A program made the translations under genes and the position numbers. A DNA stretch of 64,000 nucleotides from Micractinium sp. NFX-FRZ (taxonomy: Eukaryota; Chlorophyta; Trebouxiophyceae; Chlorellales; Chlorellaceae), in contig JAPTJF010000084.1 of assembly GCA_029339195.1 (NCBI GenBank), positions 1-64,000 of the forward strand. The letters are read 5' to 3'. This document shows, piece by piece, positions 46,827 to 59,500 of this stretch. Under the pieces are notes generated by a model. That model had not been told where the DNA came from, searched no databases, and saw only the letters and a list, made by a program, of their open reading frames with translations. Position 1 is the stretch's first letter. The number at the start of each line of letters is the position of its first letter.

Positions 46827-49800
46827 TCATCCGGGAGGGGAAGAAGCGGGAGGGGGCAGGTGTGGGCAACTCAGCACGCATGACATGCTGCTCAGGCAAA
46901 CCAAGAGGGTTTGGCATGTGACGTGCTGCCAGGGTGCAGGCGCTTGCTTGCTCACCATGTTATGCAAGATTGGACGGCGATGGGGGCCGCGGCAGTGTCG
47001 CCGCCCAGAGAAAAGGTGTCGACGGGGCTGCAGTTGGGGGAGAGAGGGCGGATGCGTCAGGCAGCAGGGGGAGGGGGTGAGCACCCCGTGACAAGGGCAG
47101 GCACAGCAGGCATGTTTCCCAAACCAGATGACGTGCTGAGCATGCTGCCCAGCAAGGCACAGCGGGCACAGCGCCCAAACCAGATGTCGTGCTGAGCCTG
47201 CTGCCCAGCAAGACTGTGCAGCGCTCACCACGAGGCGCACGCCCGGCTGCCTGCCGTGCTGCTGAAGGTGCCAGGCGGGCATGCACCCTCTTTGAGCATC
47301 GCACTGCCGGGGCACTGGAAGCCTCGCGGGCATGGCTGGCAGAGGGTAGACCGGGGGTCGGAGGCGTAGGTGCCAGGCGGGCTGCAGCAGCGCAGCAAGG
47401 GGCAGCTCTCAGTGCAGAAACGTGGGACGCAGCAGGTGGGAGCAAGGCACGAAGGCAGCCTGGATTGTGGGTGGCACGGATGCTGACGTGGGCACAGCGG
47501 GCACAGCGGGACAGCACATGCCCTGCTGTCTGTCCTGTCCCGCCCTGGGGTGTGCTGCGGCTCACCAGGGGGTAGGCAGCAGGGCCCCTGTTGTGTTCAC
47601 ATAGAACCCAGGCGGGGCCGGCTGGCACGCGACGCCTGCAACAGGAAGAGGCAGCCAAGGCAGGGTTGGCAGCAGACCAGGGCTGGAGGAGGCTCCTGCC
47701 GGCAAAGCTGCCCCCCGCTGCACTGCTATTCCCGCCCTCCACCGCTGCCATCCCTCCCAAAACACACTCACCAGAGCCGTTGTTGTAGTGCCCTAACCGG
47801 CAGGCAGTGCACTCCCTGCTGCCGACCTCCAGCGCTTCGCTGCCAGGCGGGCAGGGCAGGCAGGTGCTCTCGCCCCAGTCGGGGCGGAAGGTGTGCAGCG
47901 GGCAGCGCTCGCACAGGTTGGACTCTGGGGTGCCCGAGGCAGCACGTGCGGCAGTCATAAAGGTGCCAGGGCGGCTGCACGCACAGGCGAGCGAGGCGGA
48001 GAGGGGTGGGGGCAGCAGTGGCAAGGTGGTGGGTGCCCAAGGTGCAGCAGGAAGGTGGCAGCAGTGTGTCACATGCCAGCACGTGCCAGCAGGGCACACG
48101 TGAGGTACAGCTCAGCAGCTCACCAGGGCCTGCAGGCAGTCTTGTTTGAGAGGCCGACCTCAAAGCCGGCTTGGCACGGTGCGCACGTGGCGCTGCGTTG
48201 GGGGCAGGGCAGGGGAAGCAGGACGCTGTGAGGAAGTGGCATTTGGGGTGCTGGCCTCTCGCCAGCTCACCCTGCCCTCCAACAAGCGCATTACAGGGCA
48301 AACCTCGCACGTTCACCCTGCCCTCCTCCGACAAGTGCATTCCAGGGCACACGTTAGAGCACTGCTCACCTGACAAAGCTGCCTGCCCGCCACTGGCCGT
48401 GGGGGCAGGGCGCGCAGGCGTCCGTGCCACCGGTGCCTGCGTTCGCTTGCGGCACGGCGCCGCCAGGGCAGGGGATGCACGCGCTCATACCCTCGTGCGG
48501 AGCAAACGTGTGCGCCCACTGGCGCACGCCCAGCGCGCCGTCCAACGCTGCGCAGGTGATGCAGCTCGTGTCGGTGACGGTTGGGATGCGTGTGCTGGCG
48601 CCCTGTCCGTCCACGTCGTAAAACGAGACGGTGCCCTGGGGGCAGCGCTCCACGCGGGTGCGGGGCGTGACAAACAGGGAGGAGTCTTCGGGCATCACGT
48701 AGAAGCCTGCAAGAAGGGGGAAAGAAGAAGAAGGGCTTGATCATATTCAAAAGCAAGGTGCGGAGCACAAATGAAGAGAGACGAGTCCTCCGCGCATGAC
48801 TTGGAAGCCTGCTAAACACGGGGACCCTTGCTAGGTTTGAAGCATCAAGGGGGGAACACGTGTTATGATAAAAAGCATGCATCGTGTTTGTTTGTGAACT
48901 ACATTGGCTTGACCAGGGCACAGCAGGGCAGGGGGGGTCCCCCTGTGGGGAGCCTGGGCCTCTTTGGCCTGGCTGCGCGAGGGACTGGCACGCCGTTGCA
49001 TCGCATGCACACGTCTCCAAGGCTGGCGCACGGCTGTATCGCTCGCTAGCAAGGCGCAGCGTGGGCGGCTTGTATTGAAGCAGGCACGCACCGGCTGGGA
49101 CGGGGAGGCATGTGTTGTTGCCTGGGGCGGCGGGTTGGGGGCGGTAGGAGCCCAGCGGGCACAGCTGGCAGGGGAGCTCCGCATCGGGCAGAAAGGTGCC
49201 AGCAGGGCTGCAGGGGGCGGCAGGTAGAGGGATAGCATGGTCGACGTCAGGTGGGTGGCACCTTTGCCCTTTCCCCAAGGCAACCGCCCCATGCAGAGCC
49301 GCCTGCACAGGCTGCCGCAGTGCTGCCCCCTGCACAGTGCTGTGCCGCTGGCGCACTCACCAGGCGTCGCAGTAGGTGCTGCCAGCGGTGGGCAGGGCGT
49401 AGGTGCTGGCGTTGCCGGCTGCAAGCGCCATGCTGCCCTCTGGGCACTTGTAGCAGTGGAACCCAGTGGAGGGCAAGCGGTCGGCAAGCCCCTCCTGGGG
49501 GTTGTACTGCAGGCAGCACACATGTGAAAGCAGTACACGTGTTAACAAAAAGTTCAGAGCAGGCTCAACAAGCCCAGTGGAGGCAAGGCGGTCGGCTGGA
49601 CCCTCCTGGGGTGTGCACTCCATGCAGCACGAAAGCGCCGTTGCCCAGCAGGCTTGTCATGGTGACTCGGATGCCAAAACGTTCGGCTCAGTTGCTGCCA
49701 CGAGTGCGTACCACGCAGGGCAGCTGTGGAGTTGCGCTATACAGCAGGCCGCAGGTGCTTTGCTGCTTGGCAGGCATGGCCCACCAGGTCGAGTGCTGAG

Positions 49801-52800
49801 CTCAGCTCACCTGGCCGATGGGGCAGGGCGTGCATGCGGCGTCGCCCGCAGCAGAGAAGGTTCCCCGAGGGCAGGCTGTGCAGTTGGGGGAGAGGCCGTA
49901 CGGCCGGAACGTGCCGGCGGGGCAGGGCTTGCACGTGCCAGTGGCAGAGTCGTACGCATACGAGTGGGCGGGGTCTGCAGCATGCCAGGGGTGCGGCAGG
50001 GCAAAGGCAAGGTCGTGAGGGAGCAGCGCAGCCTTCCAGAGTGACATGTACATGCGGGCTGTAGGCACACAGACATCCCGAATCTGTGAGTCGGAGCATG
50101 CCTCTGTCTGAGGGCAGCACAGGCTGGCAACGCTTGGACCTGAGCGGGAACCAGCTGTGGGAGGGCCAATGCTTTGTGATCCCTCTTGCCAGACGAGGTG
50201 CAGGCACAGCGCAGGCGCCTGGCTCAGGCTCCCCCTCCCCCCTGCCCCTTGCGCCCCGTGCAGGCTCACCGTTGTCGCACAGCTTATCCGCCTCGCACTT
50301 CTGGCCAGCCGCCTCGCTCGGGTAGATGCCTGGGGCAGCGCCCAGAGGGCAGGCGGTGCATGCTCCGCCCAGGCCTATGACGCTGTTGTAGGAGTCTGCA
50401 GGGGCAGGCGTGGAGTCAACATGGTATCGTGGGTGCCCCGAGAGACGTCGGGAGGGCCCTGCGCTGGAAGCACAGAGCGCAAAGCTTCTTGATGCACGGG
50501 AGTATGGGCCGGAGGCAACATGGGGAGGAAAGGAAGTGCATGGGCGGCGTGGCGGCGGCAGGGGGCGGGCCAGGTATGCGCGCTGAGCCGTGCTGTGAAA
50601 ACGTGCGCAGCATCGGGTGCTTACGTGGCGGGCAGGCGACCACGGTGGCGGCGACGGAGGAGCCGCCTGAGCACCTCATTCCCACAGGGCTGCAGGGAGA
50701 AAGCAGGCAGGTGGGTGGGTGGGTATCCGGGTGGAAAGAGGCGTCCCACCCGGGCAAAAGGGGCGCAGTCAACAGTGCACCTTGCAGACTGCCTGCTGCC
50801 TGGCTGCGTGCACATGGCAGCCCATCTGCCCAAGAGGCCACAGCAGCCAACCACACCAGCAGCTGCAGCACCAGACAGGGCAGGGCAGGCACGGCCTTTC
50901 CATCAAGACTGACCACCAAAGCTCGTTGTGCAGCAGCATATCCAGCACTCACCAGGCAGGGCAGATCTGGGTTTGGTCGTAGTAGGAGCCTGCCGGGCAG
51001 CTCCAGCTGGAGCGGGCCACAGGTGCCGCCAAGTTGCCAGACCCCAGTATGCGGCCGCCCGCAACCGTCAGTGTGGCCCGGCACACCTGCGAGGGCAGGC
51101 CAAGGTGAACGCAGCACAAGATGAGCGTCCAATGGTGGTGTGCGCAGGGTTGGGAAAGGAGCAGCGCACCTTGCCCCTCTGTGCTGCTCCAAGCCAACAC
51201 ATACTCAACACGCGGCTTCATTGGCTGCCACAATCCCCCCCGGGCAGTGCCTGCTACTCTGCTGCGCTGCACACACCTGGGCGGCGGAGACGCCGGGCAC
51301 GCCACGTATCAGTGTGTTCCTCCACGCCTCGCTGGCGCTGGTGGTCACCCCAAACCAGCGGGCAGACATGTCAGCGTCGATGGCCAGCACAACAGTCCTG
51401 CAGCCACACGTGGCACGGCACGGAGACGAGCAGCAAATCAGGGTCAAGGCAGTGTGCTTGACAGCGTGCTTGCTGCACAGAAACCCATCAGCAGCAGCAG
51501 CGATGCGCTGCAGTGCTAGTCTAAGCAGCTGCCTGCAGCCTGCGCACGTAGGTTTGTTTAGGCACAAGGCACAAAGAGCGTCATGCAGCGCGCTGCATGC
51601 ATGCCATGGCCGGCTTGTGCTCACTTGGCAGGGTCGGGGCCGGTGCCCAGCAGGGACCGGATTTTGAAGCCTCCAGCGGCATCTGCTGCATAATAAGCCT
51701 GCTGCAGCAGCTCGCCATACGGGTGGCCGACGGTGCTGGCGGGGTCGGCGCAGGAGGGGTCGGAGATGGGGGCAATCTGGATGGAGCAGTCCTGCAGCAG
51801 GCGGGGGCATGGTGGTAACAGGCGTCATGGCTAGAGACGTCGTTGCTGCTGCCCAAACACAGTAGAATGGCAGGGAGGGCCAGGCACGGAGATGGTGGGC
51901 ACAGGAGCCTGCCCAGGGCCAAGCTTGGCCCTGCAGCGCGGCCATGCATGCAGGGGTGCAAGGTTACGGAAGGGGCAGCAGGCAAGCGTACCGGCCAGAC
52001 GGTGAAGGCCAGGCGCAGGGTGGTGCCCCAGCCGGTGCACTTGGTGAACGCCTTGACTTCATAACTTGGCCGGCTGCTGTTGAGGGTGCACCCGCCGCTG
52101 TTGGAAAGCATGGGGCTCACATACGCGATGTGGGTGGCTGCACAGCAACAAGGGTGACGAGGAGCGGCGGCGCGTCAGTACCAGCAGTTCAGAGCAGCGA
52201 TTCAAGCAGTCGAGCGTGGGGTGGGCGGAGCGTGCGCACGCGAGCACGTGTTATGCAAGCCGAGTTATGGCGGCTCCTGAATGCATTGGGTGTGTGGTCG
52301 TGCTGCCGTCCCTCACTTGGGGGCGGCTGCAGGGAGCCGGGGGCAGGGATGCCGCTGGGGCAGACGCCCTTGGGGCACCGCTCGGGGATGCCGTTGGGGC
52401 ATTGCAGGCACACGGTGCTGCCGGGGATGTGGGCATGCGTGCCGGCGGGGCTGCAGGGGGCAGTTGTGCAGCGCAGAGAAACAAGTCAGGAAGGCGAGGG
52501 GCAAGAGTGCAGTCACAGCGCGCAGCAGGCGGACGCAACTGGAGCATATGCAGGGGCAGGCCTAAGGAAGAGTGCTGCTGCCTGCTCACTCACCAGGGGG
52601 TGCACACAGCGCTTCGCGCAGCGGCGGCATAGGTGCCGCTGGGGCAGGGGGTGCAGACAGCGCTGCCTGCACATCCAAGTTGAGAGGGGGTGGGGGCAGG
52701 ATTGTTCTGAGGGCAGGCTCAATCTAAGAACACCCAGCCGCAGCCAAGGAACCATAAGAAAGCACCCCTCCAAGTTAGTCAAGTGCTGAGCGCAGCCCAC

Positions 52801-54448
52801 TGCTCACCCGCGTTGGAGTAGGTGCCGGCGGGGCAGTCCTGGCAGGTGCCGCCCAGCTTGGAGCGCTGGCCAGCCGGGCAGGCGGTGCACGAGAGGGCAT
52901 CAAAGGATGCCATGCCTGGAACACAAGTAAACAGCAGGAGGGGAGGGCGAGTCAGGGTGGGTCATGCTGGCGTGGCAGACCACCACTGTATGTTTACAAT
53001 CTGGACCTGCCAAGGAGGCCCCAAGATGCAGCCCTATAAAAAGCAGGTGCCAGAGGCGAAAGAGCAGGCAAGCCGTGAGCAGGCAAGCCGTGCAAGGCAA
53101 CGCCTGCTCACCCGCAGGGCACCATCCGCAGAGCTTGAATGCCGGGCTGCTGCCGTTGCCTGCCGCCCTCAATACGGCGTGACTGCCGCCCGGGCATGGA
53201 GCCAGCGTGGCGCCAACGCTGGCGCCCTCCAGGCACAGCGGCCGCCCCAGCGGGGTGGCAGCGCTGCCGGCCAGTGCGGCACAGCTTGAGACCCTGGTAA
53301 CGGGGCTGAGGCTGCCGTCCAATGACAAATCAGCAGTGGACACACCCACGGCCTGCGGCACAGCGTGGGGTGTGGTGTTGGTGACGGAAAGGTTGGCCGG
53401 GAGTGCGGGCGGGTGCAGCGTGCCACGGCGGGCATGCTACATGGGGGGAAGAACAGCGCCCTGCAAAGACTTTGATTGCCACATAGGCAAGCACGCACCT
53501 CGGTGACGGCATACACCAGGGTGGGCCCATTCAAGCGCCGGATGACCAGCTTGCCCGGCAGCAAAGCCAGGCCAGCGAGGGGGGTGGGGTGGGTGGGCAC
53601 CCCTGCCGCATCCAGGCCATACACAAAGCTGGCCAGGGCGCTGGCGAGCGCGCCACGCACAGCCTGCTGCTTGCTTGCATTGGGTGCTGCGGGTGGGGCG
53701 GCGTGCAAGGGCATGCCCTGGGAGGGGCACTCTGCCCAGCTTTCTGTGCTGATCAAGCCGGGGTCGGCAGCCCACATTGCCGGGACAAGGGGGCGTGTGG
53801 GCTGCAGAGACGTGAGCTGGACCTGCATGGTAGCGGGGGGCGTGGAGAGGAGGCGTCGGGGGTGGGGTCTACCAACCATGTGCTGTAGGAGAGTGGGAAG
53901 CCGACGCCATGCATCACAGATTGGTGGGCAGCCGCCTGGGGAAGAACTGAAGGGAAGGGCCGGCACTGCTGGGTCGAGCGCTCACCGCGCAGGCAGCTGT
54001 CAGGTCGATTCGAAACCTGCTGCCCAGGCAGGTGGCGAGGGGGTCGTCGCTGGGAGAGGGGCCCACATAGTGCAGCAAGAGGTAGCCTGCAGGCAGCCAA
54101 CAGGCGTGGACGACGTTTGTGATATCATAACCATGCGCGTCGAGCGTGGCTGTTCAAACCGGCCCAGGTCGGTTATGGGAACAAGAGGTTTGCGGGCTTA
54201 CCATCCGAGCACGACAGAGGCCTCTGTTCTCGGGACTGGAAGAGTCTGCGCCCCAAGCCACGAGGTTTGAGGCTGTGTGGCAAGCCGAGGGGTAAGAGCC
54301 GCTCGTCGGCGGGCGGGACCACGCGGGCGGGGGAAAGTGAGTCGCTGCTGCCGCCGCCGGCCACCCCACAGGTGGCTGCTGCGCCTAGCAGGGTCGCCAG
54401 GACCGCGATGTGTGCCACAGCGGTCCTGGCGCCCCTCCTGGACCCCAT
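46827..54448 (-). CDS. Secreted GCC2/GCC3 cysteine-repeat protein
   Basis: Twenty-three minus-strand exons, all in phase, 1153 residues: 54202..54448, 53986..54086, 53499..53822, 53112..53436, 52808..52915, 52594..52666, 52317..52450, 51992..52137, 51625..51791, 51277..51397, 50953..51086, 50625..50689, 50270..50395, 49811..49974, 49361..49506, 49092..49207, 48370..48706, 48124..48192, 47772..47974, 47566..47635, 47229..47381, 46956..47027, 46827..46887. The N terminus (MGSRRGARTAVAHIAVLATL then LGAAATC) is a signal peptide. Repeated motifs such as CPAGTFRPYGLSPNCTACP, CPRGTFSAAGDAACTPCP and CPLGSYRPQPAAPGNNTC are the GCC2/GCC3 (ephrin-receptor-like) family found in extracellular proteins. 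The region of exons 8-11 is a cysteine-poor globular insert. No transmembrane segment follows, so cell-wall or secreted location is inferred. Several introns split a Cys codon as TG|C. The last exon, after C-rich exon 22, is short and its stop could differ. Confidence 0.88.
47118..47199. repeat. 56-bp direct repeat in intron 21
   Basis: Two near-copies starting CCCAAACCAGATG at 47118 and 47174 lie in an intron of the cysteine-repeat gene. Confidence 0.65.
49462..49640. repeat. Partial duplication of exon 15 into intron 14
   Basis: The segment at about 49573-49640 repeats that at 49462-49512 with a period of 111 bases. On the minus strand the copy reads TPQEGPADRLASTG against NPQEGLADRLPSTG in exon 15. 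The copy lacks a proper splice context and appears to be a relic. Confidence 0.6.
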
Positions 54449-55902
54449 GGAAGCCCGCAACACGCGCCGGCTGCTGAGCCAGCTTCTGCCGTGTTGTGGT
54501 GGAGGAGTTGCGGTGACGCGCTGGCAAGCGCGTGGCTGCTATGGCATGGCACGAGGCTGCGTTTGCTAATGGGCGAAGCACGGGAACATGGCAGTTCCCG
54601 GCAGGCAGAAGCTTTGGGGGGAAGGACGAGGGGCGTTGGCCCAACTCCTGTTTAGCGGAATGCAGCGTTGATCACAGCTGACTGAAATTGCTAGCGAATG
54701 CGCGCGTTCGCTTTGGAAGTGAGTGGGCGTACTGCACCATGGTTCAGCAGGGTTTGTTGTGGTCTGACTACACATGATCATATGAGCGCCCTGGAGCTAT
54801 GCAGCTTGATTGGGGCGCAATGCAACCCACCGAGAAGGCGACGCCTTGTGCAGACTCGCCTCCAGGTGGGGCGTGCCAAGCGGCGGCAGGCGGCAGGTAT
54901 GCCTGCTTCTTGCGTGTCCATGTCCTGGTTTGAAACATTTGAATGACTGAGAGGCCTTGAGCAGGGCAACCTAGTGCTGTCCCATGCAGTGGACACCCGC
55001 CTGATTTCCGGCCAGCCCGCCTGCCGCCCGCCGCTCAAGAACGCCCCGCCACAGCCCCACAACTGCACCCTCGCTACCAAACTTGCTGTGCCACGCGAAC
55101 TGGACATCTCTGCGAGTCTGCCTGAATCAGCATCCCGCGCCCGGCGCGCAGTCAGGGGTGCACTCTGCTGTTGCCACTACCAGAGTCACTGTGTCACGAC
55201 AGGCAGGGCTGCAGGCCCTCCTTCTCGCGCAGCAAGTCAGTTGCCTTCGAAAACTGATGCACAATGCTTGCACACTGGTGCTGCATGCACATACATATGC
55301 ACATGAACCCAGATGACCTGAACTCGAAAATTGAGGCACAGTGCTTGCACACTGGTGCAGCATGCTCACCTGCCAACGTACGCCACCGTGACATGGCGCC
55401 GCCGAGCGCTCTGGCCGCTGGGCCCCCTTGGACCCCTCTCGTCATGCATCACGCGGTGTGATGAATCTTTCGTTCCCACTCCCGCGTGTTGTATCGAACC
55501 ACAAAGACTTGACAAAGGTGCGGTGTGTCGGGTCGCGTCGCAGAGACCTGTCGAGGTCGCTTGAGCGGCACATGCCGCGAGTTCTGTGCTTTAACCTGGA
55601 CACACGCGACGAAACTAAGCCAGCTATTGACTGATCGCCACACCCTTGGCTGTAGAGCTGCGGCAGACACTCCCGCAAGGCACGCAAGCCTCCCCCTTCA
55701 GGGACGTTGCGAGGTGCGGCCTCCAAGGGGTTGAGGGCGATTGTGAGGTGCCGAGTACGCCTGGACGCCGCCAACAAGCGTCAGGGCTGCTACCCTGGCC
55801 TGCTGCTGCCACCGCCACCGCCGCCGCCAGCATTAGCGCCGCCGTGTGTTCTGACTGATGCCTGTTTTTGGCCGGCCCTTTTTGCTGCGCAGCCCCAGAG
55901 CC
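54449..55902. other. Divergent intergenic region
   Basis: About 1.45 kb between the secreted cysteine-repeat gene (minus) and the small CxxC gene (plus). No exon convinced me. It holds a 30-bp direct repeat (55259-55288 and 55336-55365, core TGCTTGCACACTGGTG). An AG before the small gene's ATG (55889-55892) suggests a 5'-UTR intron. Confidence 0.35.
55259..55365. repeat. 30-bp direct repeat, 77-bp period
   Basis: Units 55259-55288 and 55336-55365 share the core TGCTTGCACACTGGTG and differ at few positions. They lie in intergenic DNA. Confidence 0.65.
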
Positions 55903-56248
55903 ATGTGCTTCCAGCAGACGTGCCCCAAGTGCAGCAAGCCGACCTGGGGAGGCTGCGGGCGCCACATTGACAGCGCGGTGCGCGAGGAGGGGGCGGCGAG
56001 CTATGCATTGGCGGGGAGCACAAGCCCCTGAAGCGGGGGGGGCGTACATGCATGCTGAGTAAGCTCGACCCCGACATACGGCTGCTGCTGCTCTGTTTTA
56101 ATTAATGATTCACCTCCACTGCTGCCCAACCCATTGCCCCATGCAGCTGTCTGGCGTGCCCGTGGACCAGCGCTGCAGCTGCAAGCCCAGCACCCAAGCA
56201 GAATTTGACAAGGCGGGCGGCAGCGGCGGCGGCTGCAGCGCGCAGTGA
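55903..56248 (+). CDS. Conserved 58-residue CxxC protein
   Basis: Two exons, 55903..55977 and 56147..56248, in phase 0, give 58 residues. The first exon codes MCFQQTCPKCSKPTWGGCGR then HIDSA; the second starts LSGVPVDQRCSC. The pattern (Met-Cys, TCPxCxKPTW-GCGxHI, then GVPxxQRCSC) matches a small conserved protein seen widely in fungi, plants and algae with no known function. The two CxxC/CxC pairs suggest a single zinc site. The tail (FDKAGGSGGGCSAQ) is Gly-rich. The start is fixed by conservation of the Met-Cys beginning. The pyrimidine tract and AG just upstream suggest a 5'-UTR intron. Confidence 0.8.
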
Positions 56249-56506
56249 CCGGGCAGAGGATGGCGCCGGTGCACTGGATGGGCGGTCAATCGCCCCTCGT
56301 ATGGAGGGTGGGACCTGGCCCGCTCGCATGACAGCAGTGTGTGACTTGCAGTGCAAATGAATGAGTGACGAAAGTTGGATGAAAGCCAGGCGTGCATGCA
56401 TGAAGCAGGCCATTGGGGATAGGGCCCTAACTAAGCAACAAACAACAGAACGCAAGAGGGCTAATCAACAGTTGCGAGCCAGGCAGGTGCCGACCGTGCC
56501 CAGCCC

Positions 56507-59500
56507 TCAGCTCTGTGGCGAGGCGGCCACCAGGCGGCAGGCCCCACACTCTGCCTGCTCCCACGCCAGCAGCGTGTACCCAGCCTGCTGCAGCGCGCCC
56601 CTCACCGCCGCCTCATCCCCCACCGGCGCCTGCACACACAGCTTGCCCCCGGGCTTCAGCACCCGCCGCAGCTCGCCCAGGCTCTCCGCCCGCCACCAGC
56701 TGCCGGCCAGGCCGCCGCTGCCGGCACCGCTAGCTGCAGCCTCATCGTCGCTGCTGTCGCTGCCGCTGCTGCTGCCGCTGCTGCTGCTGCTGCTGTAGTA
56801 GATGGCTGCATTGAACTGCCCCATGGCTGCGAGCTCCGGCTCCAGTGCGCCCGCCCCCAGCACCAGCGGCTGCAGCTGCACCGCCGGCAGGCCCCGCCGC
56901 TGCGCCTCGGCCACGCACTCATCCACTCCGATGACCTGTGACCGGGGAAGCATGTGGGCGGGCCATACAGATGGTGAGCGGGGCAGAGTGACCTGTGTAG
57001 GGCTAGCATATGGGGCGGGTGTCCATACCAGTTGGTGGGCAGGGCAGCGTGGGGCGGGGTGGCCGGCAGAGGGAATACTACGTGCAGGCGAGGCGTGGCG
57101 AGGCGAGGCGCTCGTGCATGGCACACTTCTTTGATGCATCACGGAGCAGCGTGTGGTGCGCCCACGTGCGGTAGGCAACGCATGCTCTCTTCGCCTGCAC
57201 ACCCCGCCCCGCCCTGCCCCGCCCAGGCGTACCTGCAGCCCGCTGCTGAACAGCAGCTTGGTGAGGGCCCCGTTGCCGCAGGCCAGGTGCAGCACGCGGT
57301 CTCCGGGGTGCGTGTCTGGCGGCACGCCAAAGCGGCTGCCGTCGATGCGCGGGAAGCTGCAAGTGGCGGCCTGCAGCAGTGAGGGAGGGGAGGGCAGCAG
57401 CAGCAGTGGCTTACGGTGGGCCAGCTGTGACGCACATGGTGCAAGCGCTTGGGCACGCAGCTAGGAGCGCTGTGCCTCCGGGGCGTGAACCAGAGCAGCT
57501 GCCGCTCCTGCCTCCCCTGCGTGTGTGCGTGTGGGTGCTTGGCACCCAAAGGAAGCTGCCCGCCCAGCTGCCCCGCGCCCCACCTGCACAGCGCCCAGGG
57601 CAAAGAGCGCGTCCAAAAAGTCGAGGCCCTCGGGGGGCGCGCCCGCCAGGCTGGCGCTGCTGAGCTGGCGGTCGTCCTCCAGGTCAATGTCGTCCAGACT
57701 GTCGCAGTCGCTGGAGGAGAGGCTTGCGATGCCATATGAGGGGCCGTAGGCGCCCCACCCCAGGGCCGTGCTGCGCTCTTCCAGGCGCTGCTGCAGGTTC
57801 GACAGCGAGTCGACGGTGAAGGTGGGCACGGCGCCACGCGGGGGCGCCGCCTTGGCGGCCGCCGCCGACGTCTCGTTGCCGCCGCCTGCGCGCGTGGTGA
57901 CGAGGAGGCAAGCGCGGGGCAAGGGGAGGTGGGCGGTGAGGGAAGCCGAGGCGGGCAGGTCGGGGAGGGCTGCTTAATTGATCTCTGAGCAGTGTGCTTG
58001 GCAGGGAAGGTGCTCCGACCCACAAGGGCTGGCTGCTTCTCACCCTGCACAGCAGGCGCCGGCGCGTCACGCCACACCCCTGCATCAACACACGGCGCGG
58101 CCCCTGCCGCCACAAACCACCACCCGTCCACCCGCCCGCTGCCAGCTCACCGGCGATGAGGCAGGAGGCGGTGCCCGCCGCATTTGCCGTCTCAATATCC
58201 TCTGTGCTGTCCCCCACCATCAGCAGCTCCCAAGGCCTCATGCCCCACACCTGTGGCACAGGCAGGGGCCCAGGGGAGGGAGTGCAAGCAACCCACCGGT
58301 CGGACGCAGGGGGGGCATGGGGTGGGATCAGCCCCTGATGCTTGCCAAGGCAAAACCACAGCGCAGCGCAGCGCAGCGTACTCCAGCATCCTCACTCCCC
58401 CGCTTGCTCGGCCGTCAGCCCCTGTGCCTGCACGCCTCCCCCCCGGCGCCTGCGCCTCTTACCTCGCTGAAGTGTAGCAGGGAGCGCTTGTCAGGCTTGA
58501 CGTAGGGCGTGTTGTCGCGCGTGAGCAGCACATCAAACACGCCACGCCACTCCTCTCCAATCGCTGCAACCACCGGAGCAGGGGAGTGGGCATGCAGGCA
58601 CTTGTTTGTTTGCAGGGGGCACGCAGGGAGACGCGTCCCCAGTACCCCACCAGCACTCAAACCCAGCTGGCGGCTGCTCATAGCAACCCGCCAACCAGCG
58701 CCCATACAGCACCCCCGCCTCATATACTAGGAATCCTACCAACACACAAGCTTGCGCCGTTACAACATAATAATTTCACTGTAAAAGATTGGTCTGATTT
58801 TAGACAAAAGATTCACCGCCACCACACCCCCACCCCCACCTTGCCCCTCAGCCGTACCTGCAAAGAAGGCGTTGAGGCTCTCTGTCGTGTTGCGCGTCAC
58901 CAGTCCCACCTTGGCGCCGCTGTCACGCAGGTAGGCCAGCAGGCCCAGCAGGCCCGGCATGGGGCTCAGGTCCGCAGACGCCTGCGCCTCCAGCTCAAGA
59001 ATGGTGTCTGCACGGGGCATGGGGGCAGCATTGAAATGGTGGCGTGGTGTCGATTTACAGTGTTGCAATCTAGTTGGGCAGTGCACGCACATGCAGCAGC
59101 TCGCCCTGCACGCTTGGCACGACATGGCGCCCTGCAACGGGCAGCCCTGCATGCCATCTGCGGGCGGCAGCAGCCAGCAGCAGCAGCAGCAGCAGAGCAT
59201 GTTGGCCAGCTCAGCCGACCGAGCCGGCCATTGGCGCAGCACCGCACAGCATCAGCCGTGCCATCAGCGGGCATGTGCAGCTCAGCTGCTCACCCATGCT
59301 GCGCTTGATGCGGTCCCCGTCGTCCCACGACTCCATCACCTGCACGCGCGCAGCAGCATGGCACCGTTGTTCGATTTTGCCTTAAGATGAGACTGCCAAA
59401 AGTGCAGTCCTCCCACAGCCTGGCAGGCGCCTGAACCTCCTGCCAGGCAAGTGCTGTTGCAGCGCCCGTCGGCTGCTGCACTACATCCTGCCTGCCCACC

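Noticed and set aside
54974..55306. Plus-strand 110-residue frame in the 54.4-55.9 kb gap
   Set aside because: No motif, no splice structure, and it spans a direct repeat; likely noncoding.
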